The position numbers and the translations under genes are program-made. This document shows, piece after piece, positions 39,405-47,936 of a stretch of 64,000 bases of DNA. The notes below the pieces were generated by a model. The model searched no databases. It worked only from the letters and a program-made list of their open reading frames with translations, and had not been told where the DNA came from. Origin of the DNA: DTU018 sp029550685 (GTDB lineage: Bacteria > Bacillota > Syntrophomonadia > Syntrophomonadales > Syntrophomonadaceae); NCBI GenBank assembly GCA_035412805.1, contig DAONVO010000003.1, positions 3,538 through 67,537 on the forward strand. Reading direction: 5' to 3'. Position 1 is the stretch's first letter, and each line of letters opens with the position of its first letter.

Positions 39405-39884
39405 GTGGATAATAAGCATGTAAACTTACTGGTTTTCAGCGGCGACTATGACAAGGCTTTGGCGGCTCTGATCCTGGCCAATGGAGCGCGGGAGCTGGGC
39501 ATGTCGGTGACCATGTTCTTCGCCTTTTGGGGGTTAATGCTGCTGAGAGATCCCGATAAAATGAGCCTGGAAGACAAAAGTGCCTATGAGAAAATGTTTA
39601 CAGCCGTAACTCCTAAAGGACCGGACCAGTTACCTTTATCCCGCATGAATATGAGCGGTCTGGGTAAATACATGCTGGTGGAGATGATGGAAGATTCCCA
39701 CACTCCCCGGTTAGCTGACTTTCTACAGGGTGCCCGCAAAAAAGGGGTTTCCTTTTATGCATGCAAGCTGTCCTTGGAGGTTATGGGTCTAAAACCGGAA
39801 GAACTGCTGCCGGAAGTAGAAGTATTGGATGTCAAAGACTATTTGCAGGATGCAGTAAATGCCAACCTGGAATTGTTTATCTAA
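39405..39884 (+). CDS. DsrE/DsrF-like sulfur-carrier family protein
   Basis: 159 residues of the COG2210 peroxiredoxin/DsrE-like family: LLVFSGDYDKALAALILANG at the start, TMFFAFWGLMLL near residue 36, and YACKLSLEVMGL near 120, whose Cys is the candidate persulfide carrier. Members are linked to sulfur relay and thiol redox; the exact role here is unknown. Start is GTG with AGAGGAGG eleven bases before. It precedes a cysteine-desulfurase-like gene by 76 bases that contain a hairpin, suggesting a sulfur-transfer pair. Confidence 0.83.
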   Translation: MDNKHVNLLVFSGDYDKALAALILANGARELGMSVTMFFAFWGLMLLRDPDKMSLEDKSAYEKMFTAVTPKGPDQLPLSRMNMSGLGKYMLVEMMEDSHTPRLADFLQGARKKGVSFYACKLSLEVMGLKPEELLPEVEVLDVKDYLQDAVNANLELFI

Positions 39885-39891
39885 CCAGCTG

Positions 39892-39919
39892 CACCTAACA
39901 GTGACAAAAACACTAGGTG
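39892..39919 (+). other. Intercistronic hairpin
   Basis: CACCTAACAGTG-acaaaaa-CACTAGGTG, a 9-bp stem with a small bulge, just after the DsrE-like stop. There is no T tract, so it may stabilise or process the transcript and not end it. Confidence 0.55.
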
Positions 39920-39960
39920 TACATAGTATAGATTAAACAGTTCCAAAGGTGGGATAGGCT

Positions 39961-41346
39961 ATTAAACAGCGGGGTTTTCCCTTTCAAACCTTTCGCCGCC
40001 AAATTATAGGGATAGACTGCCGGGTCCCTACGCGGCGCAGCCGTCAGGCCCCCTATGTTCATTTTGATAACGCTGCCAGCACCCCAGCTCTGCAGCCGGT
40101 AGTCGAACGCCTGGGTGATTACCTGCGCTGGTATTCCGGAGTTCACCGGGGAACCGGGCACAAATCCCGGCTGTCTTCTTATTACTATGACAAAAGCCAC
40201 GATATTATCGGACATTTTGTGAAAGCTGACTTGGATCGAGACACAGTGATCCTCACCAAAAATACCACTGAGGCTATAAATAAACTGGCTTACCGGTTTC
40301 CCTGGCAAGCTGGTGATCTGGTTATATCCACCGAAATGGAACATCACTCCAATGATCTGCCCTGGCGTTTTCGAGCCCGGGTAGAATACGTACCTGTTGA
40401 TGAAAAAGGCTGTTTACAAACTGCTGTTTTGGAGAAAATGCTTAAGGAATACTATCCTCATACCAGGCTGTTGGCGGTTTGTGGGGCTTCCAATGTAACC
40501 GGCCATATTAATGATATACATTACCTGGCAGCCATGGCCCATGAATACGGATCTCTTATCCTGGTAGACGCAGCCCAGCTGGTACCCCACTTGCCTGTAG
40601 ACATGAAACCTCATAGTGACTCCAGCCATATTGATTTTTTAGCCTTTTCCGGCCATAAGATATATGCTCCTTTTGGCTGCGGAGCTCTTATCGGTCCCCG
40701 TGAGTTTTTCCAGCTGGGTAATCCTGATCATACCGGGGGAGGAACTGTGTCGCTGGTTACTAAAGAGCAAATCATCTGGGCTGGTCTGCCGGATCGGGAG
40801 GAAGCCGGTTCTCCCAATGTACTAGGAGCTATCCTTCTGGCGGATACCTTACAATACCTGCAGCAATTGGGTCTGGATAGAATGGCCGCTTATGAAGATG
40901 AACTTACCAATCATGCCCTGGCAGTTTTATCAGCTATTCCAGGTATAACTATATACGGCTCGCAGCCCCGGGTGGGGGTAATCACTTTTAACCTATCCTC
41001 CATCCCTCATGCCCAACTGGGCGTCATCCTCTGCCATGAAGGAGGGATTGGAGTAAGAACCGGCTGTTTTTGCGCCCAGAATTATGTGCGCAGACTTTTA
41101 AACATCAACTCTGAACGTCCATTGTCAGACTGGAGGCAGGTTAGTCCTGCTCATTGGCCGGGTATGGTTCGCATCAGCCTGGCTGCCTATAATACCCGGG
41201 AAGAAATTGACCGGCTGGCCTCGCTGCTGCGGCAAATCGCCAATAATACAAATTACTACCAGCGTCTTTACCCCTTTAATCACCACCAGCAGGAGTTCCT
41301 GCCCACCATAAGCTATCATCATGACTGGATGCGTAATCTTGTATGA
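39961..41346 (+). CDS. Class V aminotransferase (cysteine-desulfurase-like), ATT start
   Basis: PLP enzyme of the NifS/SufS/Csd group. The lysine that holds PLP is in FLAFSGHKIYAP, the loop Cys in GVRTGCFCAQNYV, and TKNTTEAINKLA binds phosphate. The conserved N-terminus YVHFDNAASTPALQPV is encoded upstream of the first usual start (GTG 40219), in the same open frame. No ATG, GTG or TTG occurs between the stop at 39955 and 40219. ATT at 39961 has AAGGTGGG seven bases before it and gives 461 residues of normal layout. Sulfur donation to the DsrE-like protein is inferred from context. Confidence 0.82.
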   Translation: MKQRGFPFQTFRRQIIGIDCRVPTRRSRQAPYVHFDNAASTPALQPVVERLGDYLRWYSGVHRGTGHKSRLSSYYYDKSHDIIGHFVKADLDRDTVILTKNTTEAINKLAYRFPWQAGDLVISTEMEHHSNDLPWRFRARVEYVPVDEKGCLQTAVLEKMLKEYYPHTRLLAVCGASNVTGHINDIHYLAAMAHEYGSLILVDAAQLVPHLPVDMKPHSDSSHIDFLAFSGHKIYAPFGCGALIGPREFFQLGNPDHTGGGTVSLVTKEQIIWAGLPDREEAGSPNVLGAILLADTLQYLQQLGLDRMAAYEDELTNHALAVLSAIPGITIYGSQPRVGVITFNLSSIPHAQLGVILCHEGGIGVRTGCFCAQNYVRRLLNINSERPLSDWRQVSPAHWPGMVRISLAAYNTREEIDRLASLLRQIANNTNYYQRLYPFNHHQQEFLPTISYHHDWMRNLV

Positions 41347-41536
41347 TTGTTACTAAAATAGCTGACTGCGGTCAAAATTGATTTCCTTGCCTGATAGCCC
41401 AGCTGATGTTACATTAATGAGTAGATGTCAGCTAATTATGACTTCATTACCGGTTTACACATGGCTTTTGAATCGGTGATATGTAGCTGAGGTCTCGGTC
41501 ATACATGGTGTTTGACTAGCGGGGGAGGGAATTGGG

Positions 41537-42154
41537 GTGAACCAACAGGAATTTCTGCAGGCTCTGCAACTTGAATTGGATAAAATATCCCACATAGATA
41601 AAGCGGATAAGGGCAACATTCTGAAAACTCATCAGGAGTTGTTCCGCATGGGTTTGGAACAAGGCCGGACGGAAGAAGAAATTGCCGCCAGTCTGGGCAG
41701 CCCGCATGCTATAGCCCGCTATTACCAAGCCCACCACCTGATAACACTAGCTGAGCTGGAATCTTCTTTTCGTAACCTTATCCATGCCATTAAAGCAGTA
41801 TTGAAACTGGGATTTGCCAATCTAGTCCTGGTGTTAGGCCCGGTTCTCGGTGTAGCCGGGGCCATGGTTGCCCTGTTGGCTGCTGGTATGGCGGTCAGCT
41901 TTACCGGACTTTTTCTGATGATCGGAGTCTTAGCTAATCTGATCCAACCGGGAATAATTGATATACCTGCTCTGTGGTACAGCGATGGACTGACTGCGGC
42001 GGCTACTATCTCCATGTCGGTGGGCCTGGCTGCTTTGGGACTGCTCTTCTTAATTGGTGACTATTACCTGTGGCGTATCCTTTATCGTGGCACCTTAAGA
42101 TACTTGCATTTTCACCTGCGCCTGAAACGAAAGGAGAATACCTATGCCCAGTGA
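41537..42154 (+). CDS. DUF1700/HAAS-domain membrane protein
   Basis: 205 residues. The first ~75 form a HAAS-type domain: MNQQEFLQALQLELD, then EEIAASLGSPHAIARYY. After it come about four transmembrane helices. HAAS proteins in Firmicutes are usually regulated by or paired with PadR-type regulators; none is next to it here. GTG start with GGGGGAGGG seven bases before. The stop overlaps the start of the small membrane protein gene that follows. Confidence 0.8.
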   Translation: MNQQEFLQALQLELDKISHIDKADKGNILKTHQELFRMGLEQGRTEEEIAASLGSPHAIARYYQAHHLITLAELESSFRNLIHAIKAVLKLGFANLVLVLGPVLGVAGAMVALLAAGMAVSFTGLFLMIGVLANLIQPGIIDIPALWYSDGLTAAATISMSVGLAALGLLFLIGDYYLWRILYRGTLRYLHFHLRLKRKENTYAQ

Positions 42155-42308
42155 TAAGCAGATGAAACGTATAATACTATGGTTGATTATGATTATATTT
42201 ATCAGCTTTTCAGCAGCTGTAGTTCTTTTCATCCTCAGCGGGGATACCTGGTTTACTTCATCTTTAATTGAGAGCGGATCTCTTCCTCACAGTATAGCTC
42301 AACGGTGA
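42144..42308 (+). CDS. Small membrane protein, 54 residues
   Basis: Begins MPSDKQMKRIILWLIMIIF, forms one hydrophobic helix (about residues 10-31), and ends in a polar tail. An AAGGAG site lies eight bases before the ATG, inside the HAAS gene, and the reading frames overlap by 11 bases, so translation is probably coupled. No family recognised. A partner or regulator of the HAAS membrane protein is a reasonable guess. Confidence 0.65.
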   Translation: MPSDKQMKRIILWLIMIIFISFSAAVVLFILSGDTWFTSSLIESGSLPHSIAQR

Positions 42309-42441
42309 CTTTCCTCCCTGCCTTCACTTATTAATACCAGTTTTATTTTTGCTTGTGTGATTTTTAGAGGATTCTGAACTTATTTAGAGAATGTTGTCAA
42401 TATTGGTACAAATTAGGCTAGTCTGGGGGTAATGCTATCAA

Positions 42442-43320
42442 ATGAAAAACACCATTCAGGATCAAATTGCTATTGAGGACACTGGTGTTGTCCTTAACAG
42501 TAAGCTGTATCAAAGTTTTCTTATCATGCTTCCTAAAATGGCAGCTTTGTTTACTGATCGTACCGTGGGGTTTTACGCTACCGACCGGGAAAAATTCATA
42601 ATGAAAATTGATCCTCTGAACCGGGTATCTTTTGTTAAGCCTGGTCAGCCCTTTGCTAAAGGCGGAGCAGCCGACTATGTCATGGATTCTCGCCAGCCCC
42701 TAGCCGTCGAACTGGGAGCTGAGGTATACGGTCTGCCCCTGCGCGTATCCTGTTTTCCGCTTTTTGATGACGATACCCAAGAAGTCATTGGTACTTTCGG
42801 TGTGGTAATTACTCGCCATAATGCCGAAGCTATGAAAGAAATGGCGGCTTCATTTATGAATGGATTAACGGAGATCTCTGCTGCGATACAGCAAACTGCT
42901 GCCAGTGCTGCCAGTATCAATGCCAGCGAGCAAAAGTTAAACCAGCATATCGCAGAAATTCAACAATCCGCCAGTGAAATTATCTCTATTCTTGACAGTA
43001 TTAAAAGTATTGCAGATCAGACCAAAATGCTGGGATTGAATGCCGCTATAGAAGCTGCCCGTGCCGGCGATGCCGGTAAAGGTTTTGGGGTTGTGGCGGA
43101 AGAAATCCGTAAGCTTTCGGAATCCTCCAAACAAACTGCGGAAGGTATAGGTAAGCTGACTAGAATAATTGAAGAAAAGATAAGTATTGCCGGAGAAAGC
43201 TCCCGGGCCACAGTACAGGCATCAGAAGAACAGGCAGCTGCCAGTCAGGAAATTTCCGCCAGCATTGAGGAACTCTTAGCTAACGCCAATCGACTTAATG
43301 AATTAGCTGAAAATATCTGA
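42442..43320 (+). CDS. Soluble methyl-accepting chemotaxis-type protein
   Basis: 292 residues without transmembrane helices. An N-terminal ~125-residue PAS/GAF-like sensor ([38 protein letters not shown]) leads into a shortened MCP signalling domain with the hairpin tip [27 protein letters not shown] split over residues 190-220. The signalling bundle is short, so it would be a cytoplasmic receptor. Ligand unknown. The ribosome site is weak (GGGGG about eleven bases before ATG). No other chemotaxis genes are in the window. Confidence 0.82.
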   Translation: MKNTIQDQIAIEDTGVVLNSKLYQSFLIMLPKMAALFTDRTVGFYATDREKFIMKIDPLNRVSFVKPGQPFAKGGAADYVMDSRQPLAVELGAEVYGLPLRVSCFPLFDDDTQEVIGTFGVVITRHNAEAMKEMAASFMNGLTEISAAIQQTAASAASINASEQKLNQHIAEIQQSASEIISILDSIKSIADQTKMLGLNAAIEAARAGDAGKGFGVVAEEIRKLSESSKQTAEGIGKLTRIIEEKISIAGESSRATVQASEEQAAASQEISASIEELLANANRLNELAENI

Positions 43321-43341
43321 TGTATGAATACCAGTGGGCTA

Positions 43342-43350
43342 TGGTATAAT
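43342..43350 (+). promoter_or_regulatory. Extended -10 promoter for ppiB
   Basis: TGGTATAAT, a perfect -10 box with the TG extension, 33 bases before the ppiB ATG. No good -35 box is seen, as is common for extended -10 promoters. Confidence 0.65.
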
Positions 43351-43382
43351 AGGCAAGAAAACCAGGCGAAGGAGTAAATAAT

Positions 43383-43904
43383 ATGAGTTCGAACCCGCTG
43401 GTTACTATCACTATGGAAAATGGTGCTCAGATTCGGGCTGAATTGTATCCCGATGTAGCTCCCAATACCGTAAGTAATTTTATTTCTCTTATTCAAAAGG
43501 GTTTTTATAACGGGATCATATTCCACCGGGTCATCCCCGGCTTCATGATTCAGGGCGGGTGCCCTCAGGGGGTTGGTACGGGAGGTCCCGGCTATCGTAT
43601 CAAAGGCGAGTTCAGCAGCAATGGTTTCGACAACCCGCTCAAGCACGAACGCGGTGTTCTGTCTATGGCCCGCACAGCGGTTCCAGATTCGGCAGGTTCA
43701 CAGTTTTTCATTATGGTTGAGGCTGCTCCTCATCTGGACGGGAACTATGCAGCTTTTGGCCGGGTTATAAAAGGAATGGATACTGTAGATGCTATCGTAT
43801 CTGTCCCTACTAATTTTCAGGACCGTCCCTTAACTGACCAGCGCATTAAAGAAGTCACCGTGGACACCAGGGGAGTGGATTACCCTCCGGTCCAAACGGT
43901 GTAA
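43383..43904 (+). CDS. ppiB: Peptidyl-prolyl cis-trans isomerase, cyclophilin type
   Basis: 173-residue cytoplasmic cyclophilin that speeds proline isomerisation in folding proteins. [19 protein letters not shown] holds the catalytic Arg and Phe region, [16 protein letters not shown] the second active-site strand, and [14 protein letters not shown] the C-terminal part. GAAGGAG lies before the ATG. Its own promoter is likely at 43342. Nothing unusual. Confidence 0.93.
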   Translation: MSSNPLVTITMENGAQIRAELYPDVAPNTVSNFISLIQKGFYNGIIFHRVIPGFMIQGGCPQGVGTGGPGYRIKGEFSSNGFDNPLKHERGVLSMARTAVPDSAGSQFFIMVEAAPHLDGNYAAFGRVIKGMDTVDAIVSVPTNFQDRPLTDQRIKEVTVDTRGVDYPPVQTV

Positions 43905-43997
43905 TCTTAAGAGGCTGCGGTAAGCTGTAAATAAAAGTATCTGCAGTGGTGTTTGTTTTGGGTATATAACTTTAGTTTGAAGAATTGAGGTGAAAGT

Positions 43998-44591
43998 ATG
44001 AATTTTACTCTTCCCGAATTGCCCTACGCTTACAATGCTCTGGAACCGTACTATGATGAACAGACAGTTCGTATCCATCACGACATGCATCATAAGGCTT
44101 ATGTGGATGGTCTGAATAATGCTCTGACCAAACTGGCCGAAGCCCGGGAAAAAGGTGATTATTCCCTCATCAAGCATTGGGAGAAAGAGTTAGCCTTCCA
44201 AGGTTCCGGTCACGTTCTGCACACCTTGTTCTGGGAAAACATGACCCCGCAAAGTTCAGGCAAGCCTGGCGGTGAACTGCTGCAGCAAATTGAAAAGGAT
44301 TTCGGCAGTTTTGAAGCTTTTCAAAAGCAGTTCAGCGCTGCAGCCGGAGCAGTGGAAGGATCAGGCTGGGCGGTCCTGGGCTGGCAGCCCCAATTAAGCA
44401 AATTATTAATTAACCAGGTTGAGAAGCACCAGGATTTGACCGTATGGGGCATAGTTCCCCTGCTGATTCTGGACGTGTGGGAACACGCATATTACCTCAA
44501 ATATCAAAACCGCCGCGCCGAGTGGATAAATGCCTGGTGGAACATAGTCAACTGGGAGGTTGTGGAAAAACGATTTACTGCCGCTCGTTAA
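43998..44591 (+). CDS. sodA: Superoxide dismutase (Fe/Mn family)
   Basis: 197 residues converting superoxide to peroxide and oxygen. FTLPELPYAYNALEPYYD start; metal ligands are His in HHDMHHKAYVDGLN (about residue 28), His in FQGSGHVLHTLFW (about 77), and Asp/His in LDVWEHAYYLKY (about 160). Metal choice cannot be set from this. A protective enzyme in a probable anaerobe. Separate from ppiB by 93 bases and followed by a strong terminator. Confidence 0.95.
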   Translation: MNFTLPELPYAYNALEPYYDEQTVRIHHDMHHKAYVDGLNNALTKLAEAREKGDYSLIKHWEKELAFQGSGHVLHTLFWENMTPQSSGKPGGELLQQIEKDFGSFEAFQKQFSAAAGAVEGSGWAVLGWQPQLSKLLINQVEKHQDLTVWGIVPLLILDVWEHAYYLKYQNRRAEWINAWWNIVNWEVVEKRFTAAR

Positions 44592-44611
44592 AACCAATTC
44601 AGCAGCTTGAG

Positions 44612-44644
44612 AGAGAACTCGGACGAATCCGGGTTCTCTTTTTT
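44612..44644 (+). terminator. Terminator after sodA
   Basis: A 12-bp stem starting AGAGAAC with a CGAA tetraloop, followed by six Ts. It ends 53 bases after the sodA stop. Confidence 0.9.
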
Positions 44645-44676
44645 CATTATTTGCTGTGAAAATGGCTTCCTTTTTT

Positions 44677-44762
44677 GTCATCGCAAGGAGCGAAGCGACG
44701 TGGCGATCTCTTTTTCGCAACCTGCGTACCTCGTTTGAGATTGCTTCGCTGCGCTCGCAATG
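44677..44762 (+). repeat. Family C element, copy 4
   Basis: GTCATCGCAAGGAGCGAAGC at left, GCTTCGCTGCGCTCGCAATG at right; same orientation and layout as 10341-10425. Confidence 0.85.
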
Positions 44763-44776
44763 AGACAAAAGGTGAC

Positions 44777-44808
44777 TTTTCATTCATCGTGGTCTGCTCT
44801 ACCGGTGA
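44777..44808 (-). repeat. Family D motif, copy 5 (inverted)
   Basis: TTTTCATTCATCGTGG...CCGGTGA, complement of the D consensus, between C4 and A3. Confidence 0.75.
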
Positions 44809-44846
44809 CAATTACCGTGAAAGCAAATCATCACTGTCTGGCTTAA

Positions 44847-45056
44847 GCAGGAGTATTAGCCGGGGCAGTGACGTACGACGAGCCGTTGCAACCCACGGCG
44901 CAACTGAGGGCTGCGAAAGGGAGCGAGAAACAGGACGTTTCGAGCAGCGAGTACTGAGTGCATGGATGCCGAATTATGAGCGGTCTCCTTCGCACCGAAG
45001 TAAGCCGATGTGTTGCAGGCGAGGAAGTTCCGGAGCGAGCCGACTAATACTCCTGC
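44847..45056 (+). repeat. Family A element, copy 3
   Basis: About 210 bp with termini GCAGGAGTATTAGCCGG and CGACTAATACTCCTGC. Preceded by GGCTTAA, which also precedes copy 4. The core hairpin loop reads AGGAC here in place of AGGAT, while its stem is kept. Confidence 0.9.
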
Positions 45057-45111
45057 CAAGTTACGGCTGGCATCGCAATGATTGATATGAAGCCTTCATG
45101 AGAATGGCTTT

Positions 45112-45891
45112 TTACTTGGAAACCAGGCTGGCGGTTCGATCCGGGAAAGTGAGGTGGAGTATTACTTCGTCTCCTACCTGGCATCCCGCCTTGGAGAGAA
45201 AATAAGAAACTGTTTTCTTGGCCAGGAGAGGGTCATTATTCTGCTGGCTCAAGTGAGCCAGGAACACATGCATGGTTTCATTGCGTTTCAGCCGGCTCAG
45301 CACCTTGCCGGCATCATGATTGGACAAATGCCCTTTATTACTGCGAATACGTTGTTTCAAATAAGGTGGGTATGGTCCCCGGTGCAGCATATCCAAATCA
45401 TGATTGGATTCCAAGATCAACACCTGGGCGTTATGCAGAGTACTCTCGACCTGAGGAGTAACTACTCCCAGGTCAGTAGCCAGTACACAGCGCTTCTTTC
45501 CATAGCAAAAAGCAAATCCTACCGGGTCAGCTGCATCATGAGAAGTGGAGAAAGGTTCCACCCATACCCCTTTTAGATCAAAGGCGCCCTGGAAAGATTG
45601 ACAGCACTGCAGCGGCAAGCGAGGGCGACATGCTATTTGTTCCCAGGTTTTTTCCCGGGCATAGACCGGTATGTGATGCCGCCTTACCAGTACATCCAAG
45701 CCATTAATGTGATCCCGGTGTTCATGGGTTATTAAAATACCGTCCAAATCCGCTGCTCTCACGCCTACCTCTGCTAATCCCTGCTCAATGCGGCGGGCGC
45801 TGATGCCTGCATCTACCAGCAGCTGGGTTGATCCAAACCGCAGCAATACCGCATTGCCGGTACTGCCGCTGGCTAATACATGTACCTGCAA
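45112..45891 (-). CDS. Metallo-beta-lactamase-fold hydrolase, WalJ/YycJ-like
   Basis: 259 residues. VHVLASGSTGNAVLLRFG at the start and ILITHEHRDHINGLDVLVRR near residue 53 define the YycJ/WalJ branch, with SNHDLDMLHRGPYP and SNHDAGKVL later. WalJ is tied to cell-wall and DNA-replication co-ordination in Bacillus; here it is not next to walRK. Start is TTG with GGAGGAG five bases before. Family placement firm, exact role unknown. Confidence 0.87.
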   Translation of the reverse strand: MQVHVLASGSTGNAVLLRFGSTQLLVDAGISARRIEQGLAEVGVRAADLDGILITHEHRDHINGLDVLVRRHHIPVYAREKTWEQIACRPRLPLQCCQSFQGAFDLKGVWVEPFSTSHDAADPVGFAFCYGKKRCVLATDLGVVTPQVESTLHNAQVLILESNHDLDMLHRGPYPPYLKQRIRSNKGHLSNHDAGKVLSRLKRNETMHVFLAHLSQQNNDPLLAKKTVSYFLSKAGCQVGDEVILHLTFPDRTASLVSK

Positions 45892-46054
45892 AACTGCTCC
45901 TCCATCTATGTAAAGTCTTCTGCTTCATTATACTTCATCTGCTCCGGGGGAGAACAAAAAAGCATTGCTTAAAACCCTGCCAGGTCATATCATTAAAGTA
46001 TACTAAGTAAACTATTTTTATATACCCAGTTTACCCAGGGAGAGGAGAGCGCTT

Positions 46055-47035
46055 ATGAAAAGAAAGGCTCTGATCGCAGTCGCAGTGTTAATCATAGCCG
46101 GGTTGGGATACTGGGGGTACACCCGTTTCCTGGCAGCCCAACCGGATATTATCAAAGCCACAGGTACCATTGAAGCTACCACCGTAAATGTGACCGCTCG
46201 CTTAAGCGGCACCCTTGAGACTATAACGGTCCAAGAAGGAGAAAACGTCAGTGCCGGGCAGTTAATTGCCCAGCTTTCCCGTAGTGATCTAGTGGCTCAG
46301 GCGGAACGGGATGCTCTGGGTGTAGCTGCAGCCGAAGCCAAACTGGATGATCTGCTGGATGGTGCCCGCCAGCAGGAAATTGAAGCTGCCGCAGCTCAAG
46401 TATCCTATAAAGAAGCTGCTCTGCAAAAAGCTCAGCAGGATCTAGCCCGGGCTGAATCCCTTTCCCAGGCTGGAGCTCTATCCCAGGAAGAACTGGAACA
46501 AGCCCGGCTAAAATTGCAGCAAATTGAAACCGAGCTCAAAGTAGCCAAGGCACAGCTTAACCTGCTACAGGCGGGTAACCGTCCGGCTACCATTGAAGCT
46601 GCTCAAGCAGAGGTAGAACGCAGCCGCGCAGTATTGCAGGCCAGCCAAGCTATGCTGGACGACTTAAAATTGATTTCTCCCCTTAGTGGAACCGTAGTAA
46701 GCCGCAATTATGAACCAGGTGAATATGTAACCGCTGGAGCAGCTTTAGTCACCATAGCCGACCTCAGCTCCATGTGGATTAAGGTTTATGTACCCACCGT
46801 TGATCTGCCAAGAATTTATTTAGGGCAACCTGTGGCAGTCACCGTCAGCGGCAGTAACCAGACCTTTGCCGGTACTGTTTCTCACATAGCCACCCAGGGA
46901 GAATTTACACCTAAAACCATACAAACCGAAAAAGAACGAACCAATGTAGTATATGCTGTCAAGATATTGCTGGATGAGCCGGACAATATCCTTAAGCCAG
47001 GCATGCCGGCCGATGTTACCTTTTTGAAGGAGTAA
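46055..47035 (+). CDS. HlyD-family periplasmic adaptor of an efflux system
   Basis: 326 residues. An N-terminal membrane anchor (ALIAVAVLIIAGLGYWGY) is followed by a barrel-sandwich (lipoyl-like) domain, a coiled-coil hairpin about residues 85-190 rich in Ala, Gln and Glu, and the second half of the barrel (LISPLSGTVVSRNYEPGEYV). It resembles YbhG. First gene of an operon with two ATPases, a permease and a TetR regulator. In a single-membrane cell it would link transporter and wall instead of an outer-membrane channel (inference). Confidence 0.88.
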   Translation: MKRKALIAVAVLIIAGLGYWGYTRFLAAQPDIIKATGTIEATTVNVTARLSGTLETITVQEGENVSAGQLIAQLSRSDLVAQAERDALGVAAAEAKLDDLLDGARQQEIEAAAAQVSYKEAALQKAQQDLARAESLSQAGALSQEELEQARLKLQQIETELKVAKAQLNLLQAGNRPATIEAAQAEVERSRAVLQASQAMLDDLKLISPLSGTVVSRNYEPGEYVTAGAALVTIADLSSMWIKVYVPTVDLPRIYLGQPVAVTVSGSNQTFAGTVSHIATQGEFTPKTIQTEKERTNVVYAVKILLDEPDNILKPGMPADVTFLKE

Positions 47036-47038
47036 CCC

Positions 47039-47935
47039 ATGATCAGAGCGGAAAATATATCGAAAAGATTCTCCTCCATCCAAGCTTTGGACCGGGTCAG
47101 CCTGCAGGTCAACCAGCAGGATATTTTCGGGCTGATCGGACCTGATGGTGCCGGTAAAACTACCCTTATGCGCATTATCTGCGGTCTCATGTCTCAAGAC
47201 GAAGGTCAAGTCAGACTTATGGATCAGGCTCCTGAACTGATTGACCGGCAGAACCTGGGCTATATGCCCCAGCGGTTCAGCTTGTATCCAGATTTAACTA
47301 TCCAGGAAAACATAGAATTTTTTGGTTCTCTTTATAGCTTGCCCAAGCAGGTCATACGCAACCGTGCCAAGGAGATTTTGGAAATCACCGGTTTGTCACC
47401 TTTTACTAATCGCCTGGCCGGCAGCTTGTCGGGAGGCATGAAGCAGAAGCTGGCCCTCACCTGTGCCTTGATTACCCGTCCGGCTCTGCTGGTTTTGGAT
47501 GAACCCACCTATGGAGTTGATCCTCAATCGCGCCAGGAATTCTGGCGTATACTCTACCAACTCAATCACCAGGGTATGACTATTATGGTTTCCACTCCTT
47601 ATATGGATGAAGCGGAATTATGTACCCGGGTGGCTTTTATTAATCAGGGACATATCCTGGCCTGCGACACCCCGCAAAATTTGAAGAAACCTTTTAGCCA
47701 GCGGGTTCTGGAGGTGCGCACTCCCTGTCAGGATCCCCGCCTGTTTGACAACCTGGAGGAAGTCGAAGATGCCTCCTTTTTTGGTTATAAGTACCGGCTG
47801 GTAGTTAGCGATGGTCCCCAGGGGCAACAGGCAATACGGTCATACCTGGCTGCCCAGGGCCTGGATGGCATTATCGAGCCGGTTTCACCAGCAATGGAGG
47901 ACCTTTTTGTTATTATGACCGGGAAGGATGATTGA
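47039..47935 (+). CDS. ABC transporter ATP-binding protein
   Basis: 298 residues. Walker A reads GPDGAGKTTLMR (Asp where most have Asn), signature SLSGGMKQKLAL, Walker B LLVLDEPTYGVDPQSR. C-terminal extension of the drug/antibiotic export type. It starts three bases after the adaptor. Together with the next gene it corresponds to the two halves of the fused YbhF ATPase. Confidence 0.92.
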   Translation: MIRAENISKRFSSIQALDRVSLQVNQQDIFGLIGPDGAGKTTLMRIICGLMSQDEGQVRLMDQAPELIDRQNLGYMPQRFSLYPDLTIQENIEFFGSLYSLPKQVIRNRAKEILEITGLSPFTNRLAGSLSGGMKQKLALTCALITRPALLVLDEPTYGVDPQSRQEFWRILYQLNHQGMTIMVSTPYMDEAELCTRVAFINQGHILACDTPQNLKKPFSQRVLEVRTPCQDPRLFDNLEEVEDASFFGYKYRLVVSDGPQGQQAIRSYLAAQGLDGIIEPVSPAMEDLFVIMTGKDD

Positions 47936-47936
47936 T

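Larger units (their letters stand above)
44645..45111. other. Gene-free stretch with repeats C4, D5, A3
   Basis: Between two convergent genes (sodA and the WalJ-like hydrolase). After the sodA terminator it contains only dispersed repeats: C4 44677-44762, D5 inverted 44777-44808 and A3 44847-45056. Confidence 0.85.

Noticed and set aside
39913..40347. Minus-strand open frame of 144 codons opposite the aminotransferase N-terminus
   Set aside because: The plus strand encodes the conserved class V N-terminus here, so the opposite frame is incidental.
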